Source: an uncultured Paracoccaceae bacterium
Lineage (GTDB): Bacteria; Pseudomonadota; Alphaproteobacteria; Rhodobacterales; Rhodobacteraceae
Assembly (NCBI GenBank): GCA_913060475.1
Contig: CAJXSD010000004.1
Span: 1 to 64,000, forward strand
Length of the DNA: 64,000 nt
Reading direction: 5' to 3'
Each line of letters opens with the position of its first letter. Within the stretch, counting starts at the first letter, position 1. Positions 28,961-38,354 of the stretch are shown here, piece by piece. Under the pieces are notes generated by a model. That model did not search any database. It was not told where the DNA came from and saw nothing but the letters and a program-made list of their open reading frames with translations. The position numbers were made by a program, and so were the translations under genes.

Positions 28961-29833
28961 ATGATTGAATTTCCAAACATATCCCCCGAAATATTTTCCA
29001 TATCCTTGGGCGGTTTTGAATTTGCGCTGCGCTGGTATGCCCTGTCGTATATCGTGGGGATCTTGCTGTCATGGCGGATCATGGTCGCAGCCAGTACGCG
29101 GCCCCATCTGTGGCCGGACAACACCCCCCCTATGTCGCCCCGCCAGATCGAAGATTTCATCACCTACGCAGTGATCGGAATTGTGGTGGGGGGCCGTTTG
29201 GGGTTTGTTTTGTTTTATCAACCCGCCTATTACGCCGAAAACCCTATGGATATCATCAAGGTGTGGCAAGGCGGCATGGCCTTTCATGGTGGACTGGCCG
29301 GTGTGATCCTGGCCGCCTATCTGTATTTCAAATCACAAAATGTGCCGATTGGCCGTGGGGCTGACATGGTCGCGCTGTCAGTGCCATTGGGGTTGATGTT
29401 GGGCCGATTGGCGAATTTCATCAATGCCGAACTGTGGGGGCGTCCGACCGATATGCCGTGGGGGGTTATTTTCCCCGGCCAGGCGGCGCAAAGCTGCGGT
29501 GATATCATCGGGCTATGCGCCCGCCACCCGTCGCAATTATACCAAGCCACATTAGAAGGCATGCTACTGGCGATCGTGTTGGCATTTTTGGCATTTAGGC
29601 GTCAGGCTTTGATGAAAACGGGGTTGATTACGGGTGTGTTTTTCATCGGCTATGGGGTGGCACGCAGCTTTGTTGAACTGTTCCGTCAGCCCGACGCACA
29701 ATTCCAAAGCGTGGACAACCCGATAGGATATGCGGTCCAATTTTCGGGCATCGGTTTAACAATGGGCCAAGTGTTATCGATCCCGATGATTCTAGTGGGT
29801 TTGGCTTTGGTCATCAGGGCACTACGACGATGA
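28961..29833 (+). CDS. lgt: Prolipoprotein diacylglyceryl transferase
   Basis: 290 residues from ATG 28961; an earlier ATG at 28940 is possible. About seven membrane helices. The Lgt signature GRLANFINAELWGRPTD and the catalytic-region HGGLAG are both present; LRWYALSYIVGILLSW is typical of the N-terminus. It attaches diacylglycerol to the lipobox cysteine of exported lipoproteins, such as the candidates in this window at 38355 and 51780. First gene of an overlapping trio, lgt-midA-pgeF. Confidence 0.97.
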   Translation: MIEFPNISPEIFSISLGGFEFALRWYALSYIVGILLSWRIMVAASTRPHLWPDNTPPMSPRQIEDFITYAVIGIVVGGRLGFVLFYQPAYYAENPMDIIKVWQGGMAFHGGLAGVILAAYLYFKSQNVPIGRGADMVALSVPLGLMLGRLANFINAELWGRPTDMPWGVIFPGQAAQSCGDIIGLCARHPSQLYQATLEGMLLAIVLAFLAFRRQALMKTGLITGVFFIGYGVARSFVELFRQPDAQFQSVDNPIGYAVQFSGIGLTMGQVLSIPMILVGLALVIRALRR

Positions 29834-30894
29834 CGCCATTGGAACAGATTATTGCGAACGACATTCGCGCCAACGGCCCTATGACCGTGTCGCAGTATAT
29901 GGCGACCTGCCTGTTTCATCCAAATCATGGCTACTATACCCAATCGACGGTCTTTGGCAGTGGTGGCGATTTCATCACAGCCCCCGAGATTTCGCAAATG
30001 TTCGGCGAATTGGTCGGTCTGGCCCTGGCCCAGGCATGGATCGACGCAGGCCAGCCAAGGCGCAGTACGCTGCTGGAACTGGGGCCAGGCCGGGGCACAT
30101 TAATGGCCGATATTCTGCGTGCAACCGCAGGCATCCCCGGTTTCCATGCCGCGATGACAATGACCCTATGCGAAGCATCGCCCAAGCTGCGGGACATTCA
30201 AAAACAGACGCTTGCGGGCTATGATATCACCTGGATCAGTGATGTGGCCCAATTGGATGATGCCCCTTTGTTTTGTGTGGCGAACGAATTTTTCGACGCA
30301 CTGCCCATACGCCAATTCCAACGAAACGGGGGCCACTGGCATGAACGCACCGTTGGTTTGCAACAGGATGCATTGTGTTTTGGCCTGACCAAATCGCCAA
30401 CAGATTTGCCCCAGTTGACGGCCCGCATGGACGACACATCAGATGGCGACATCGTCGAAATTTGCCCACAAGCGGCCACAATATGCGCCCAAATCGGACA
30501 GGTCATAAACGCCCAAGGCGGTCTGGCCCTGATTTTTGACTATGGCGACTGGCGGTCCTTGGGGGATACGCTGCAAGCCCTGCGCAATCATGCCTATTGT
30601 GATCCACTGCAGACCCCGGGACAGGCCGACATCACCGCACAGGTCGATTTCGAAGCATTGGCACAGGCCACACCCTCGGCCTATTCGCGCCTCACCCCCC
30701 AAGGTGTCTGGCTGGAACGGCTGGGCATCACCGCACGCGCGCAAACATTGGCCCGTAACTTATCAGGCGATGCCCTGGATCAACACATCCAGGCACATCG
30801 CCGCTTGACGCACCCTGATGAAATGGGGACACTGTTCAAAGTTATGGCGTTGTTTCCAAAAACTACCAATCATCCCGTAGGGTTTGAACCATGA
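29830..30894 (+). CDS. MidA/NDUFAF7-family SAM-dependent methyltransferase
   Basis: 354 residues of the MidA family. GPMTVSQYMATCLFHPNHGYY at the start (typical N-terminus), LLELGPGRGTLMADILRA is the SAM motif I, and VANEFFDALPIRQF is the family signature. The mitochondrial homologue NDUFAF7 dimethylates an arginine of a complex I subunit; the bacterial substrate is not known. It overlaps lgt and pgeF by 4 bases each, so one operon with translational coupling is certain in form. Confidence 0.93.
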   Translation: MTPLEQIIANDIRANGPMTVSQYMATCLFHPNHGYYTQSTVFGSGGDFITAPEISQMFGELVGLALAQAWIDAGQPRRSTLLELGPGRGTLMADILRATAGIPGFHAAMTMTLCEASPKLRDIQKQTLAGYDITWISDVAQLDDAPLFCVANEFFDALPIRQFQRNGGHWHERTVGLQQDALCFGLTKSPTDLPQLTARMDDTSDGDIVEICPQAATICAQIGQVINAQGGLALIFDYGDWRSLGDTLQALRNHAYCDPLQTPGQADITAQVDFEALAQATPSAYSRLTPQGVWLERLGITARAQTLARNLSGDALDQHIQAHRRLTHPDEMGTLFKVMALFPKTTNHPVGFEP

Positions 30895-31643
30895 CACTAG
30901 AAATCATAACGTCCGATGCACTTGGCCCCATCCGACACGGTTTTTTTACACGCCGCGGCGGCGCATCGTCGGGGATTTTTGATGGATTAAACTGTGGCAC
31001 AGGCAGTTCAGATCAAACCGAAATTGTTGCGATCAACCGCCAGCGTGTTCAGCAGGCGATGGGGGATCACCCGCTCATATCCGTCCACCAAGTCCATTCG
31101 TCAGAGTGTATCATCGCTGAATCCGCCCTAACCGCCCCCGTCAAGGCAGACGCAATCGCCACAAATGTGTCGGGCCTGACCCTGACGGTGCTAACCGCAG
31201 ATTGCCAACCGATTCTGTTTCATGACGCCAAAAACGGCGTCATAGCGGCCGCTCACGCCGGATGGCGCGGGGCATTGGATGGCATTCTGACGGATACAAT
31301 CGAAAAAATGGAAACCCTAGGCGCGGAACGCCACCAAATTGTGGCCGTCATAGGACCGTGTATTTCGCAATCCGCTTACGAAGTGGGCCGCGAATTTCGC
31401 GACCATTTCTTGGCCACCGATCCAACGTTTGATCAATTTTTCAGCGCAGGGCAATCGCGCGACAAATATCAATTTAACCTACCCATGTTTGGCAAAGACA
31501 GGCTAGACGCCCTGGGATTGCGTCGTGCAGTCTGGACAGGTCACTGCACCTACTCGGACGCGCAGCGGTTTTATTCCTATCGTCGATCAACGCATTTGGG
31601 CCAGGCTGATTACGGCAGGTTAATATCCTGTATCACCCTGTGA
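30891..31643 (+). CDS. pgeF: Peptidoglycan editing factor (YfiH/PgeF, laccase-domain)
   Basis: 250 residues. The multicopper-oxidase-like fold signature is seen in HGFFTRRGGASSGIFDGLN, SVHQVHSSECI, LTADCQPILFHD and AAHAGWRGALDGI, and the tail YRRSTHLGQADYGRLISCI. PgeF hydrolyses wrongly incorporated L-Ser from peptidoglycan precursors in E. coli; older annotations call it laccase or purine nucleosidase. It ends the lgt-midA-pgeF operon and converges on the Lrp gene. Confidence 0.93.
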   Translation: MTLEIITSDALGPIRHGFFTRRGGASSGIFDGLNCGTGSSDQTEIVAINRQRVQQAMGDHPLISVHQVHSSECIIAESALTAPVKADAIATNVSGLTLTVLTADCQPILFHDAKNGVIAAAHAGWRGALDGILTDTIEKMETLGAERHQIVAVIGPCISQSAYEVGREFRDHFLATDPTFDQFFSAGQSRDKYQFNLPMFGKDRLDALGLRRAVWTGHCTYSDAQRFYSYRRSTHLGQADYGRLISCITL

Positions 31644-31651
31644 CTGACCCG

Positions 31652-32152
31652 TCAGGCGTCTTGGGCCAATCGGCTTTCTAAAACGTCAAAGGGCACGCCG
31701 GGTTCATTCTTTTCACCACGAATAACCAGCGATGTCTTGACCGATCCAACATTCGGCGCACGCAGTAAATCTTCGGTCAGGAAACTTTGGAAACTGCTTA
31801 AATCCGGCGCCACGCATTTCAGCATGAAATCGACTTCGCCGTTCAACATGTGGCATTCGCGCACCAATGGCCATGACTGGCAGCGCTCTTCAAATGCCCG
31901 CAAATCTGCCTCGGCTTGGCTTTGCAATCCGACCATTGCGAACACCTGCACCTCAAACCCCAGCGCACGGCTGTCGACGCGGGCGTGATAGCCCTTAATA
32001 AACCCCTGCTCTTCCAAGGCACGCACGCGACGCAAACAGGGCGGCGCAGATATCCCAACACGACGGGCCAATTCCACATTCGTCATGCGACCGTCGGCCT
32101 GCAATTCAGACAAAATCAAACGATCAATTGGGTCAAGTCTTGTCAAAGGCAT
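31652..32152 (-). CDS. Lrp/AsnC-family transcriptional regulator
   Basis: 166 residues from ATG 32152 with AAGGAA upstream. The HTH covers residues 8-55 (ILSELQADGRMTNVELARRV, PPCLRRVRALEEQGFI), followed by the RAM/AsnC effector domain (VMLQ-type core AMVGLQSQAEADLRAFEERC). It is divergent from trxB with 186 bases between, which suggests regulation of trxB or of itself. Effector probably an amino acid; not determinable. Confidence 0.9.
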   Translation of the reverse strand: MPLTRLDPIDRLILSELQADGRMTNVELARRVGISAPPCLRRVRALEEQGFIKGYHARVDSRALGFEVQVFAMVGLQSQAEADLRAFEERCQSWPLVRECHMLNGEVDFMLKCVAPDLSSFQSFLTEDLLRAPNVGSVKTSLVIRGEKNEPGVPFDVLESRLAQDA

Positions 32153-32338
32153 CAAATTGCGTTCCTTATTTTTCAGCTTGTTATAACACAACGCCATCCA
32201 TGCGCAATATTATTTCACATCAGCGCAACATTCTTTTGCACCCCTAAACCGTCGCCCACCTCGTAAAAATCCACTCTTTTCGTACAGACGACAAATGACT
32301 ATATGTCACGCAACGCAGATTTAACGAATAGGTCCGAT

Positions 32339-33280
32339 ATGTCCCAGACACGCCACACCAAAGTTTTAATCATCGGCTCCGGCCCCGCAGGCTATACCGC
32401 CGGCGTCTATGCCAGCCGCGCTATGTTGGAACCCATTTTGGTCCAAGGTATGGAACCCGGCGGCCAATTAACCACCACAACCGAAGTGGAAAATTGGCCC
32501 GGCGAAACCGAAATCCAAGGCCCCCAACTGATGGTGAATATGGAATCACATGCCCGTGCCATGGGCTGCGACGTTGTGACAGACCTCATCACGTCACTTG
32601 ACCTCAAACAACGCCCCTTTGTGGCGCAGAGCGACAGCGGCACAACCTATACCGCCGATGCCGTCATCTTGGCCACAGGCGCACGCGCAAAATGGTTGGG
32701 CCTCCCGTCCGAAGATGCCTTCAAAGGCTTTGGCGTCTCTGCCTGCGCCACCTGCGATGGCTTTTTCTACCGTGGCCAGGAAATCGTGGTCATCGGTGGC
32801 GGCAACACCGCAGTAGAAGAGGCCCTGTTCCTCACCAACTTCGCCTCCAAGGTCACACTTGTCCACCGCCGCGACACCCTGCGTGCCGAAAAAATCCTAC
32901 AGGATCGGTTGATAAAAAACCCAAAAATCGAAACACTTTGGTTCCATGAACTCGACGAAGTCATCGGAACATCTGACCCCAAAGGCGTCGAGGCGATCCG
33001 CGTCAAACACACCAAAACCGGCGAAACCACCGAAATTCCATGCAAAGGTGTATTTGTTGCCATTGGCCATGCGCCGGCCTCGGAACTGGTCACAGACCAA
33101 TTGGACACCCACTCCGGCGGCTATGTCTGGGTGGAACCCGGCACGACACGCACATCCATTCCCGGCGTCTTCGCCGCAGGTGACTTGACCGACATCCATT
33201 ACCGCCAGGCGGTCACCAGCGCCGGAATGGGCTGCATGGCGGCCCTCGACGCAGAACGCTGGCTCGCTGGGCAAGACTAA
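32339..33280 (+). CDS. trxB: Thioredoxin-disulfide reductase
   Basis: 313 residues. FAD site VLIIGSGPAGYTAGVYASR at the start, redox-active cysteines C136 and C139 in SACATCDGFFY, NADPH site VVIGGGNTAVEEALFL, and FAD-binding GVFAAGDLTD near the end. It reduces thioredoxin with NADPH. Start MSQTRHTK follows AATAGG. Codon use favours C-ending codons, more like argDF than the neighbours, and the TTTCATTTTTGCCAAA repeat follows the gene. Divergent from the Lrp-type regulator. Confidence 0.97.
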   Translation: MSQTRHTKVLIIGSGPAGYTAGVYASRAMLEPILVQGMEPGGQLTTTTEVENWPGETEIQGPQLMVNMESHARAMGCDVVTDLITSLDLKQRPFVAQSDSGTTYTADAVILATGARAKWLGLPSEDAFKGFGVSACATCDGFFYRGQEIVVIGGGNTAVEEALFLTNFASKVTLVHRRDTLRAEKILQDRLIKNPKIETLWFHELDEVIGTSDPKGVEAIRVKHTKTGETTEIPCKGVFVAIGHAPASELVTDQLDTHSGGYVWVEPGTTRTSIPGVFAAGDLTDIHYRQAVTSAGMGCMAALDAERWLAGQD

Positions 33281-33337
33281 AACCAACGGGGGCGCGTCCC
33301 AGAATTCCACCGCGCCCCATTCTCAAAACACCGTATC

Positions 33338-33353
33338 TTTCATTTTTGCCAAA
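33338..33353 (+). repeat. TTTCATTTTTGCCAAA repeat, copy 2 (after trxB)
   Basis: Identical over 16 bases to the copy at 21313-21328, followed by AATACTCCCGCCGGAGGC with a small CCGCCGG-type dyad. It lies between the trxB stop and the end of phzF, in the same orientation relative to the gene as copy 1. Confidence 0.7.
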
Positions 33354-33416
33354 AATACTCCCGCCGGAGGCTCCCACAGCGGCAAACCACACCGGCGCGC
33401 GACACTGCGCTGACCA

Positions 33417-34292
33417 TTACAACATCAGCGTACCGCTCATCAAAACATGGCCCGTTCCCGCAATCCGCACACCTGCAATTTGCTTTTGCGGTCCCAAAAC
33501 CTGAACCTGGGCTTGCCCTGGCCGGCCCAGCCAATGCCCCTGCTCCGCGATAAAATTACGCTCTTCAATCAACGCGTAGTGCCATAGATAGGCTGCCATC
33601 GCCCCCGTCGCTGACCCTGTGAACGGATCCTCTGGCGGATTGGGCGGTGCCATCAACAGCCGCGAAAACGTATCCCCAATATCTGTTGCGCCCTGTAATG
33701 TCACCCAAAACGGCTCCATAACACCAAGGGCGGCACCCGCCTTTTGAAACGCAGCCAGAGGTTTGGGCTGCAATGCCAGTCGGCGCAAAACATCATGGGA
33801 TTTCACGACCGCAATACAAAACGGCAGGCCCGTTGACACAATTTGCGGTGTCCCGATGATATCGCGTGCATCGATCCCCCCAATCGCGGCAATATTCGCA
33901 GGGTCAACTTTGGGTCCAAACTCTGGCGCGATTTGGGTCATAATAACCCGCGGCTGGCCAAAGCTTTGATCGATCTCGATTGGAATAATACCGGCCCCTG
34001 TTTCAAGTGTGATCCGCAAACCGGGCAATTTTTCGCGATGCAGCAATGACAACACCGTGGCCAGTGTTGGATGCCCAGCAAACGGAATTTCACCGCCCGC
34101 CAGAAAATACCGCACCCGAAAATCGGCGACCTGCGATGCGCCCACGAATGTACATTCCGTCAGCGATGTTTCACGCACAAAGGCACGGCACTGATCTTCG
34201 CCCAAATCCAAGGCGTCATGCACGACAGCGCAGCCGTTTCCACCAAACGGCTGATCTGTAAAGGCATCGATCCAATCACATTGATATTCCAT
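33417..34292 (-). CDS. PhzF-family isomerase
   Basis: 291 residues of the diaminopimelate-epimerase-fold PhzF family. The N-terminus YQCDWIDAFTDQPFGGNGCA and the block SLTECTFV carry the conserved acidic residue region; PEDPFTGSATGAMAAYLW is the C-lobe signature. Despite the name, most bacterial members have no phenazine role and act as isomerases or epimerases of unknown substrate. Single gene. The start at MEYQCDW was chosen over MRHLGG, 18 bases upstream. Confidence 0.92.
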   Translation of the reverse strand: MEYQCDWIDAFTDQPFGGNGCAVVHDALDLGEDQCRAFVRETSLTECTFVGASQVADFRVRYFLAGGEIPFAGHPTLATVLSLLHREKLPGLRITLETGAGIIPIEIDQSFGQPRVIMTQIAPEFGPKVDPANIAAIGGIDARDIIGTPQIVSTGLPFCIAVVKSHDVLRRLALQPKPLAAFQKAGAALGVMEPFWVTLQGATDIGDTFSRLLMAPPNPPEDPFTGSATGAMAAYLWHYALIEERNFIAEQGHWLGRPGQAQVQVLGPQKQIAGVRIAGTGHVLMSGTLML

Positions 34293-34370
34293 ACCACCAA
34301 GGTGTCGCAAAACAGCGCAACACGCAAATGTTTTGTGCCAGCGCCGACTTGGGCCGTTTAGCGATTTGAA

Positions 34371-34595
34371 TTAATGTACCGTGACCGGCGTCAAATCATT
34401 CTGGCGCGCCAAAATAAACGCCAGTTTTCGATCCCGTACCAATGCCAACCGTTCCCCTGCCTCGCTGTGCACGGCATAAACTTTGTTTTGGCTGGCCAAT
34501 TTTTCACGAATATCTTGTGGCAGGTCTTGGGTCGCGACCTCTTTGACATAGACGACCGCGTGTTTTGCCGATTGATTTAGATTTGCCTGCGCCAT
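34371..34595 (-). CDS. DUF1150 protein
   Basis: 74 residues (VYVKEVATQDLPQDIREKLA, VYAVHSEAGERLALVRDR). DUF1150 is a small alphaproteobacterial family often placed next to an Hsp20 gene; here it starts 1 base after the hsp20 stop, so a shared heat-shock operon is likely. Function unknown; a role with the small heat-shock protein is an inference from position. Confidence 0.88.
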   Translation of the reverse strand: MAQANLNQSAKHAVVYVKEVATQDLPQDIREKLASQNKVYAVHSEAGERLALVRDRKLAFILARQNDLTPVTVH

Positions 34596-34596
34596 G

Positions 34597-35013
34597 TTAT
34601 CCCCCGCGTTTTATTTTGATCGTTTGCACAACGGTGTCTGGCATGTTGATTGTTAAATCGACATGCAACAATCCGTTTTCCATGATCGCGTCGCCCACAT
34701 CCACACCATCGGCCAATACGAATGATCGCTGAAACTGGCGGGCCGCGATGCCGCGGTGCAAAAACACACGGTCCTGTACATCGTCGCGCTGACGTCCCCG
34801 AATGACCAATTGCCGATCCTCAACAGTGATCGCCAAATCGTTTTCCGAAAACCCGGCAACCGCAAGCGTAATGCGATAGGACCGGTTTGATGTTTGTTCG
34901 ATGTTATAGGGGGGATAACCTTCGTTGCCGGATTTCGCAGCGCGTTCCAGCAGGCGTTCCAATTGTTCGAAACCCAGCATATGTGGGTATGTTCCCAATG
35001 TCAGTTTTGTCAT
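34597..35013 (-). CDS. Hsp20/IbpA-type small heat-shock protein
   Basis: 138 residues with an alpha-crystallin domain: YPPYNIEQTSNRSYRITLAV, GFSENDLAITVEDRQLVIRG and a C-terminal VQTIKIKRGG with the IxI-type motif. It holds unfolding proteins for refolding by chaperones. Start MTKLTLGT with AAGGA at good spacing (the earlier MNKD start is weaker). Followed after 1 base by DUF1150. RpoH, encoded at 46.9 kb, is the likely activator. Confidence 0.93.
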   Translation of the reverse strand: MTKLTLGTYPHMLGFEQLERLLERAAKSGNEGYPPYNIEQTSNRSYRITLAVAGFSENDLAITVEDRQLVIRGRQRDDVQDRVFLHRGIAARQFQRSFVLADGVDVGDAIMENGLLHVDLTINMPDTVVQTIKIKRGG

Positions 35014-35163
35014 TGACACGTCCTTATTCAAGCGACAGTCCAGAATTCTGGCCCCAGTCTGGCGGCCTTATAAAAATATGGGTCCGAATTTTACGAAATG
35101 CAAGGGCTATGCAGACCGCATTGTGTTTTGTATTATGGACCCTCAATGATTCAGAGGATCGCA

Positions 35164-35388
35164 ATGAACGCGCCAACAGAATTTTCGATGAAATCAGATG
35201 ATGTCCTGCGTTTTGAATTGCAGGTGTTTCGCCAGGAACACCGTGATTTGGATGACGCGATCACGGCATTGGTTGAAAAGGGCACGGCAGATCAGCTGAC
35301 CTTGCAGCGCCTCAAGAAAAAAAAGTTGATGCTGAAGGACAAAATCGCCCTGATCGAGGACAGATTAACCCCCGATATTATTGCATAA
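35164..35388 (+). CDS. DUF465/YdcH-family protein
   Basis: 74 residues from ATG 35164 (AGAGGA upstream). Helical: FELQVFRQEHRDLDDAITAL, then LQRLKKKKLMLKDKIALIED. Longer than the 54-residue paralogue at 7166, with an extra N-terminal stretch. Function unknown. It lies 52 bases before purE, perhaps cotranscribed. Confidence 0.88.
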   Translation: MNAPTEFSMKSDDVLRFELQVFRQEHRDLDDAITALVEKGTADQLTLQRLKKKKLMLKDKIALIEDRLTPDIIA

Positions 35389-35440
35389 ATCAGCCAGATC
35401 ACTATAGTGCCGGCTTTATATGGGCAACAGGGCGATGAAC

Positions 35441-35932
35441 ATGTCACACACACCCCCCGTCGGTATCATTATGGGCAGCCAATCCGATTGGCCGACCATG
35501 AAATTGGCTGCTGATATTCTGGACGAATTGGGCATCGCCTATGAAACCAAGATTGTATCGGCCCATCGCACCCCTGATCGGTTGTGGGACTATGGCAAAT
35601 CGGCCGCGGATCGGGGACTGCAGGTTATTATTGCCGGTGCTGGCGGCGCCGCACACCTACCCGGAATGATGGCGTCAAAAACGCGCGTTCCCGTGATTGG
35701 CGTGCCGGTCCAGACCAAGGCACTGTCAGGGGTCGACAGCCTGTATTCTATCGTGCAAATGCCCAAAGGATACCCCGTCGCGACCATGGCCATCGGTGCC
35801 GCGGGCGCAGCAAATGCTGGTTTGATGGCCGCGGGTATTTTGGCATTACAGGACGCCGACCTGGCCCTGCGATTGGACGCGTGGCGCGCAGCGCTGTCTG
35901 CGTCGATCCCAGACGAACCGAAAGACGAATAA
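35441..35932 (+). CDS. purE: N5-carboxyaminoimidazole ribonucleotide mutase
   Basis: 163 residues. The class I PurE start [15 protein letters not shown] and the catalytic region [12 protein letters not shown] and [20 protein letters not shown] are present; [20 protein letters not shown] is conserved. It converts N5-CAIR to CAIR in purine synthesis. Of three ATGs (35420, 35435, 35441), the last has AGGG at the best spacing. purK begins at the base after its stop. Confidence 0.96.
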   Translation: MSHTPPVGIIMGSQSDWPTMKLAADILDELGIAYETKIVSAHRTPDRLWDYGKSAADRGLQVIIAGAGGAAHLPGMMASKTRVPVIGVPVQTKALSGVDSLYSIVQMPKGYPVATMAIGAAGAANAGLMAAGILALQDADLALRLDAWRAALSASIPDEPKDE

Positions 35933-37000
35933 ATGCTGAAACAAGGCGCGACAATTGGAATTCTGGGCGGCGGACAGTTGGGGCGCATGTTGTCCGTTGC
36001 GGCCAGTCGTTTGGGATTCAAAACCTGTATTTTCGAACCCGGCGGCGATTGCCCTGCATCCCATGTGGCAAATTATCATTTTCAAGCCGCCTATGATGAT
36101 GCGGCTGCGTTGGAAAAATTTGCCAAATCGGTTGATGTGATTACCTATGAATTCGAAAACATCCCGACATCGGCGCTGGATATCCTAGAGGGATTTTGCC
36201 AGATCCATCCCAATCGTGAAACGCTGCGCGTGTCCCAGGATCGATTGACAGAAAAAGAGTTTCTGAACAATCTTGGCCTGAAAACGGCGCCCTATCAGGC
36301 GGTTGATACGCTGGCGGATCTACAGGACGCGGCGACGCGCATTGGGATGCCGGCGATTTTGAAAACACGCCGCTTTGGCTATGATGGCAAGGGCCAAGCC
36401 CGCATTAAATCAGCCGATGATGTGGCAGCGGCCCTTGACGATATGGCCGGCGCGCCCGCCATCCTAGAGGGATTTGTTGATTTCACACATGAGGTGTCCG
36501 TAATCGGTGCACGGGGGATGAATGGCGAAGTGTCCTGCTATGACCCCGGTGAAAACGTGCATCGCGACGGGATTTTGCACACCACTACGGTTCCCGCAAA
36601 CTTGACCGCGCACCAGCGGATGGATGCAGTATTGCTGACGGGGCAGATCCTGCGGGCCTTGGATTATGTGGGCGTGATGGGCGTTGAATTGTTCGTAACA
36701 CCCGCCGGATTGATCGTGAATGAAATTGCGCCACGGGTCCATAATTCTGGCCATTGGACACAAAATGGCTGCGCAATCGATCAATTCGAACAACACATCC
36801 GCGCCGTTGCAGGATGGCCCCTGGGCGATGGCACGCGACACAGTGATGTTGTCATGGAAAACCTGATCGGTCACGACATGGACCGATTGCCTGAGTTGGT
36901 TGCAGCCCCTGATGTGTCCCTACACCTTTATGGTAAAGCCGATGTAAAGGTGGGTCGCAAAATGGGTCACTTCAATCGTGTGATTACACGGGCAGAGTAG
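35933..37000 (+). CDS. purK: N5-carboxyaminoimidazole ribonucleotide synthase
   Basis: 355 residues, ATP-grasp enzyme that carboxylates AIR using bicarbonate and ATP. GILGGGQLGRMLSVAASRLG at the start, the ATP-grasp segment PAILKTRRFGYDGKGQARI, and VNEIAPRVHNSGHWTQNGC near the metal and ATP site. It starts at the base after the purE stop, so it is translationally linked. A weak hairpin follows its stop. Confidence 0.97.
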   Translation: MLKQGATIGILGGGQLGRMLSVAASRLGFKTCIFEPGGDCPASHVANYHFQAAYDDAAALEKFAKSVDVITYEFENIPTSALDILEGFCQIHPNRETLRVSQDRLTEKEFLNNLGLKTAPYQAVDTLADLQDAATRIGMPAILKTRRFGYDGKGQARIKSADDVAAALDDMAGAPAILEGFVDFTHEVSVIGARGMNGEVSCYDPGENVHRDGILHTTTVPANLTAHQRMDAVLLTGQILRALDYVGVMGVELFVTPAGLIVNEIAPRVHNSGHWTQNGCAIDQFEQHIRAVAGWPLGDGTRHSDVVMENLIGHDMDRLPELVAAPDVSLHLYGKADVKVGRKMGHFNRVITRAE

Positions 37001-37026
37001 CGCCCTGCGCCCCCATTTAGGGCGCT
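36999..37026 (+). terminator. Hairpin after purK
   Basis: AGCGCCCT (36999-37006) and AGGGCGCT (37019-37026), an 8-bp stem around 12 bases. The T-run is minimal (TTGTG), so it may be a weak terminator or an mRNA 3' stabiliser. It begins in the purK stop codon. Confidence 0.5.
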
Positions 37027-37077
37027 TGTGCGCTGCGGTGCCATAACTGGCCCCGCGGGGCGTTCCGATCAATGCGT

Positions 37078-38205
37078 TTACAGGGCAAGAAAACGTTCGG
37101 CCAATTCGCCTGTCACAAACGTCGGTTTGCCCGCCGCAAAGGTGCCTTGAATCTGCATTTTGTCGCGATGCACGACGATGAAATCTGCACGTTTACCAAC
37201 GGCAAGGGTTCCACGGTCATCCAGCCCCAATACCCCGGCTGGCCCTGCCGAAACCAGCCTGCTGGCATAGCCCCAGCCGCGCGTATCTGCAATTTGCTGC
37301 ATTGCTGCCCACAAAGATGGGTAATGATAATCCGAGGCCAAAGCTGTCACCAAATCATCAGCCACCAAGTCAACGGCGGATACATTATCCTTGTGCGATC
37401 CACCGCGCACAAAATTTGGTGCCCCCATTAATACAGGCCCCCGGGCCGCCGCCGCCGCCGCGCGGGTTTCGGGAAATTCGCAGATATGCGCACCCATTGC
37501 TGCATATGTTGCCCGTTGTTCAGGCGTGTGATCATCGTGGCTGCCCAACCGACACCCCTGATCCAGCAAACGGGTGGCAAATGCAGGCAAACCGGCCATA
37601 ACCTGCGTGTGTTGATCATGCAATTTCTGCAACATGGCCAGATGTTGGTCAGGGCTGCGTTTGGCTTTCAATGCTTGGCCATTCAGGCGCGGGGGTTTTT
37701 TGCCTTTGCGCAGGGCTTCGTGCGGTAAATGATCGTTAAAGACCACATAAGGCACGTTATAATCGCGCACCAAACCCAAAAATTGATCATATTGGTCCGT
37801 CATGTGAATTTCCATACGCAACTGCGCCACCAAAGCAGTTGGCACAGTGCGTTGAAATTCCTGCAGTGCGGGCAACAACACACCGGCGAATTCGGGGCCA
37901 CGCATGCCGCCTTCCCAGCTGAAAAACTGGGCCATGACGGCGGTGGTGATCCCGTTTGACGCCAATTCCGCATGGGCCGCGCGCAGGCCAGTTTGGATGT
38001 CTTTCAACATCCCACGCCGTTTGGCCAGATGATGTTCAAACCCGTCGCCATGTATGTCGACAATCCCCGGCAAGATCATAAAACCAGACAGATCAATTCG
38101 CCGCCCCACGGCGTCAACGGTTATGATACCCCCATCGGCAGAAAACGACCTTTGGACCAAATCGCCGTCAAATAAGACCTGAGAATTATGAAATGTCAGC
38201 TGCAT
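37078..38205 (-). CDS. phnM: PhnM-like amidohydrolase (RPnTP hydrolase)
   Basis: 375 residues of the PhnM branch of amidohydrolases: GIVDIHGDGFEHHLAKRRGM holds the metal-binding HxDxxE-like region, GSHDDHTPEQRATYAAMG and MGAPNFVRGGSHKDNVSA follow. In the C-P lyase pathway PhnM removes pyrophosphate from alpha-D-ribose 1-methylphosphonate 5-triphosphate. No other phn gene is in the window, so the gene is an orphan here and its real substrate is uncertain. It converges on purK. Confidence 0.9.
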   Translation of the reverse strand: MQLTFHNSQVLFDGDLVQRSFSADGGIITVDAVGRRIDLSGFMILPGIVDIHGDGFEHHLAKRRGMLKDIQTGLRAAHAELASNGITTAVMAQFFSWEGGMRGPEFAGVLLPALQEFQRTVPTALVAQLRMEIHMTDQYDQFLGLVRDYNVPYVVFNDHLPHEALRKGKKPPRLNGQALKAKRSPDQHLAMLQKLHDQHTQVMAGLPAFATRLLDQGCRLGSHDDHTPEQRATYAAMGAHICEFPETRAAAAAARGPVLMGAPNFVRGGSHKDNVSAVDLVADDLVTALASDYHYPSLWAAMQQIADTRGWGYASRLVSAGPAGVLGLDDRGTLAVGKRADFIVVHRDKMQIQGTFAAGKPTFVTGELAERFLAL

Positions 38206-38354
38206 CGGTGTTCCAATCCTGAATTATCTTGCCGATATCACCGACCAAACCAAAGGTCAAAATCAAAACAAAATTGTATCACGTTTAACAAATTTGCCGT
38301 GGACCGCTACTAAACTGGATTTTATTCTGCTCGCATTCAAAATGGGACATTCTA

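Noticed and set aside
33417-34292. Phenazine biosynthesis
   Set aside because: Only a PhzF-fold isomerase is present with no other phz genes; the family name is misleading.
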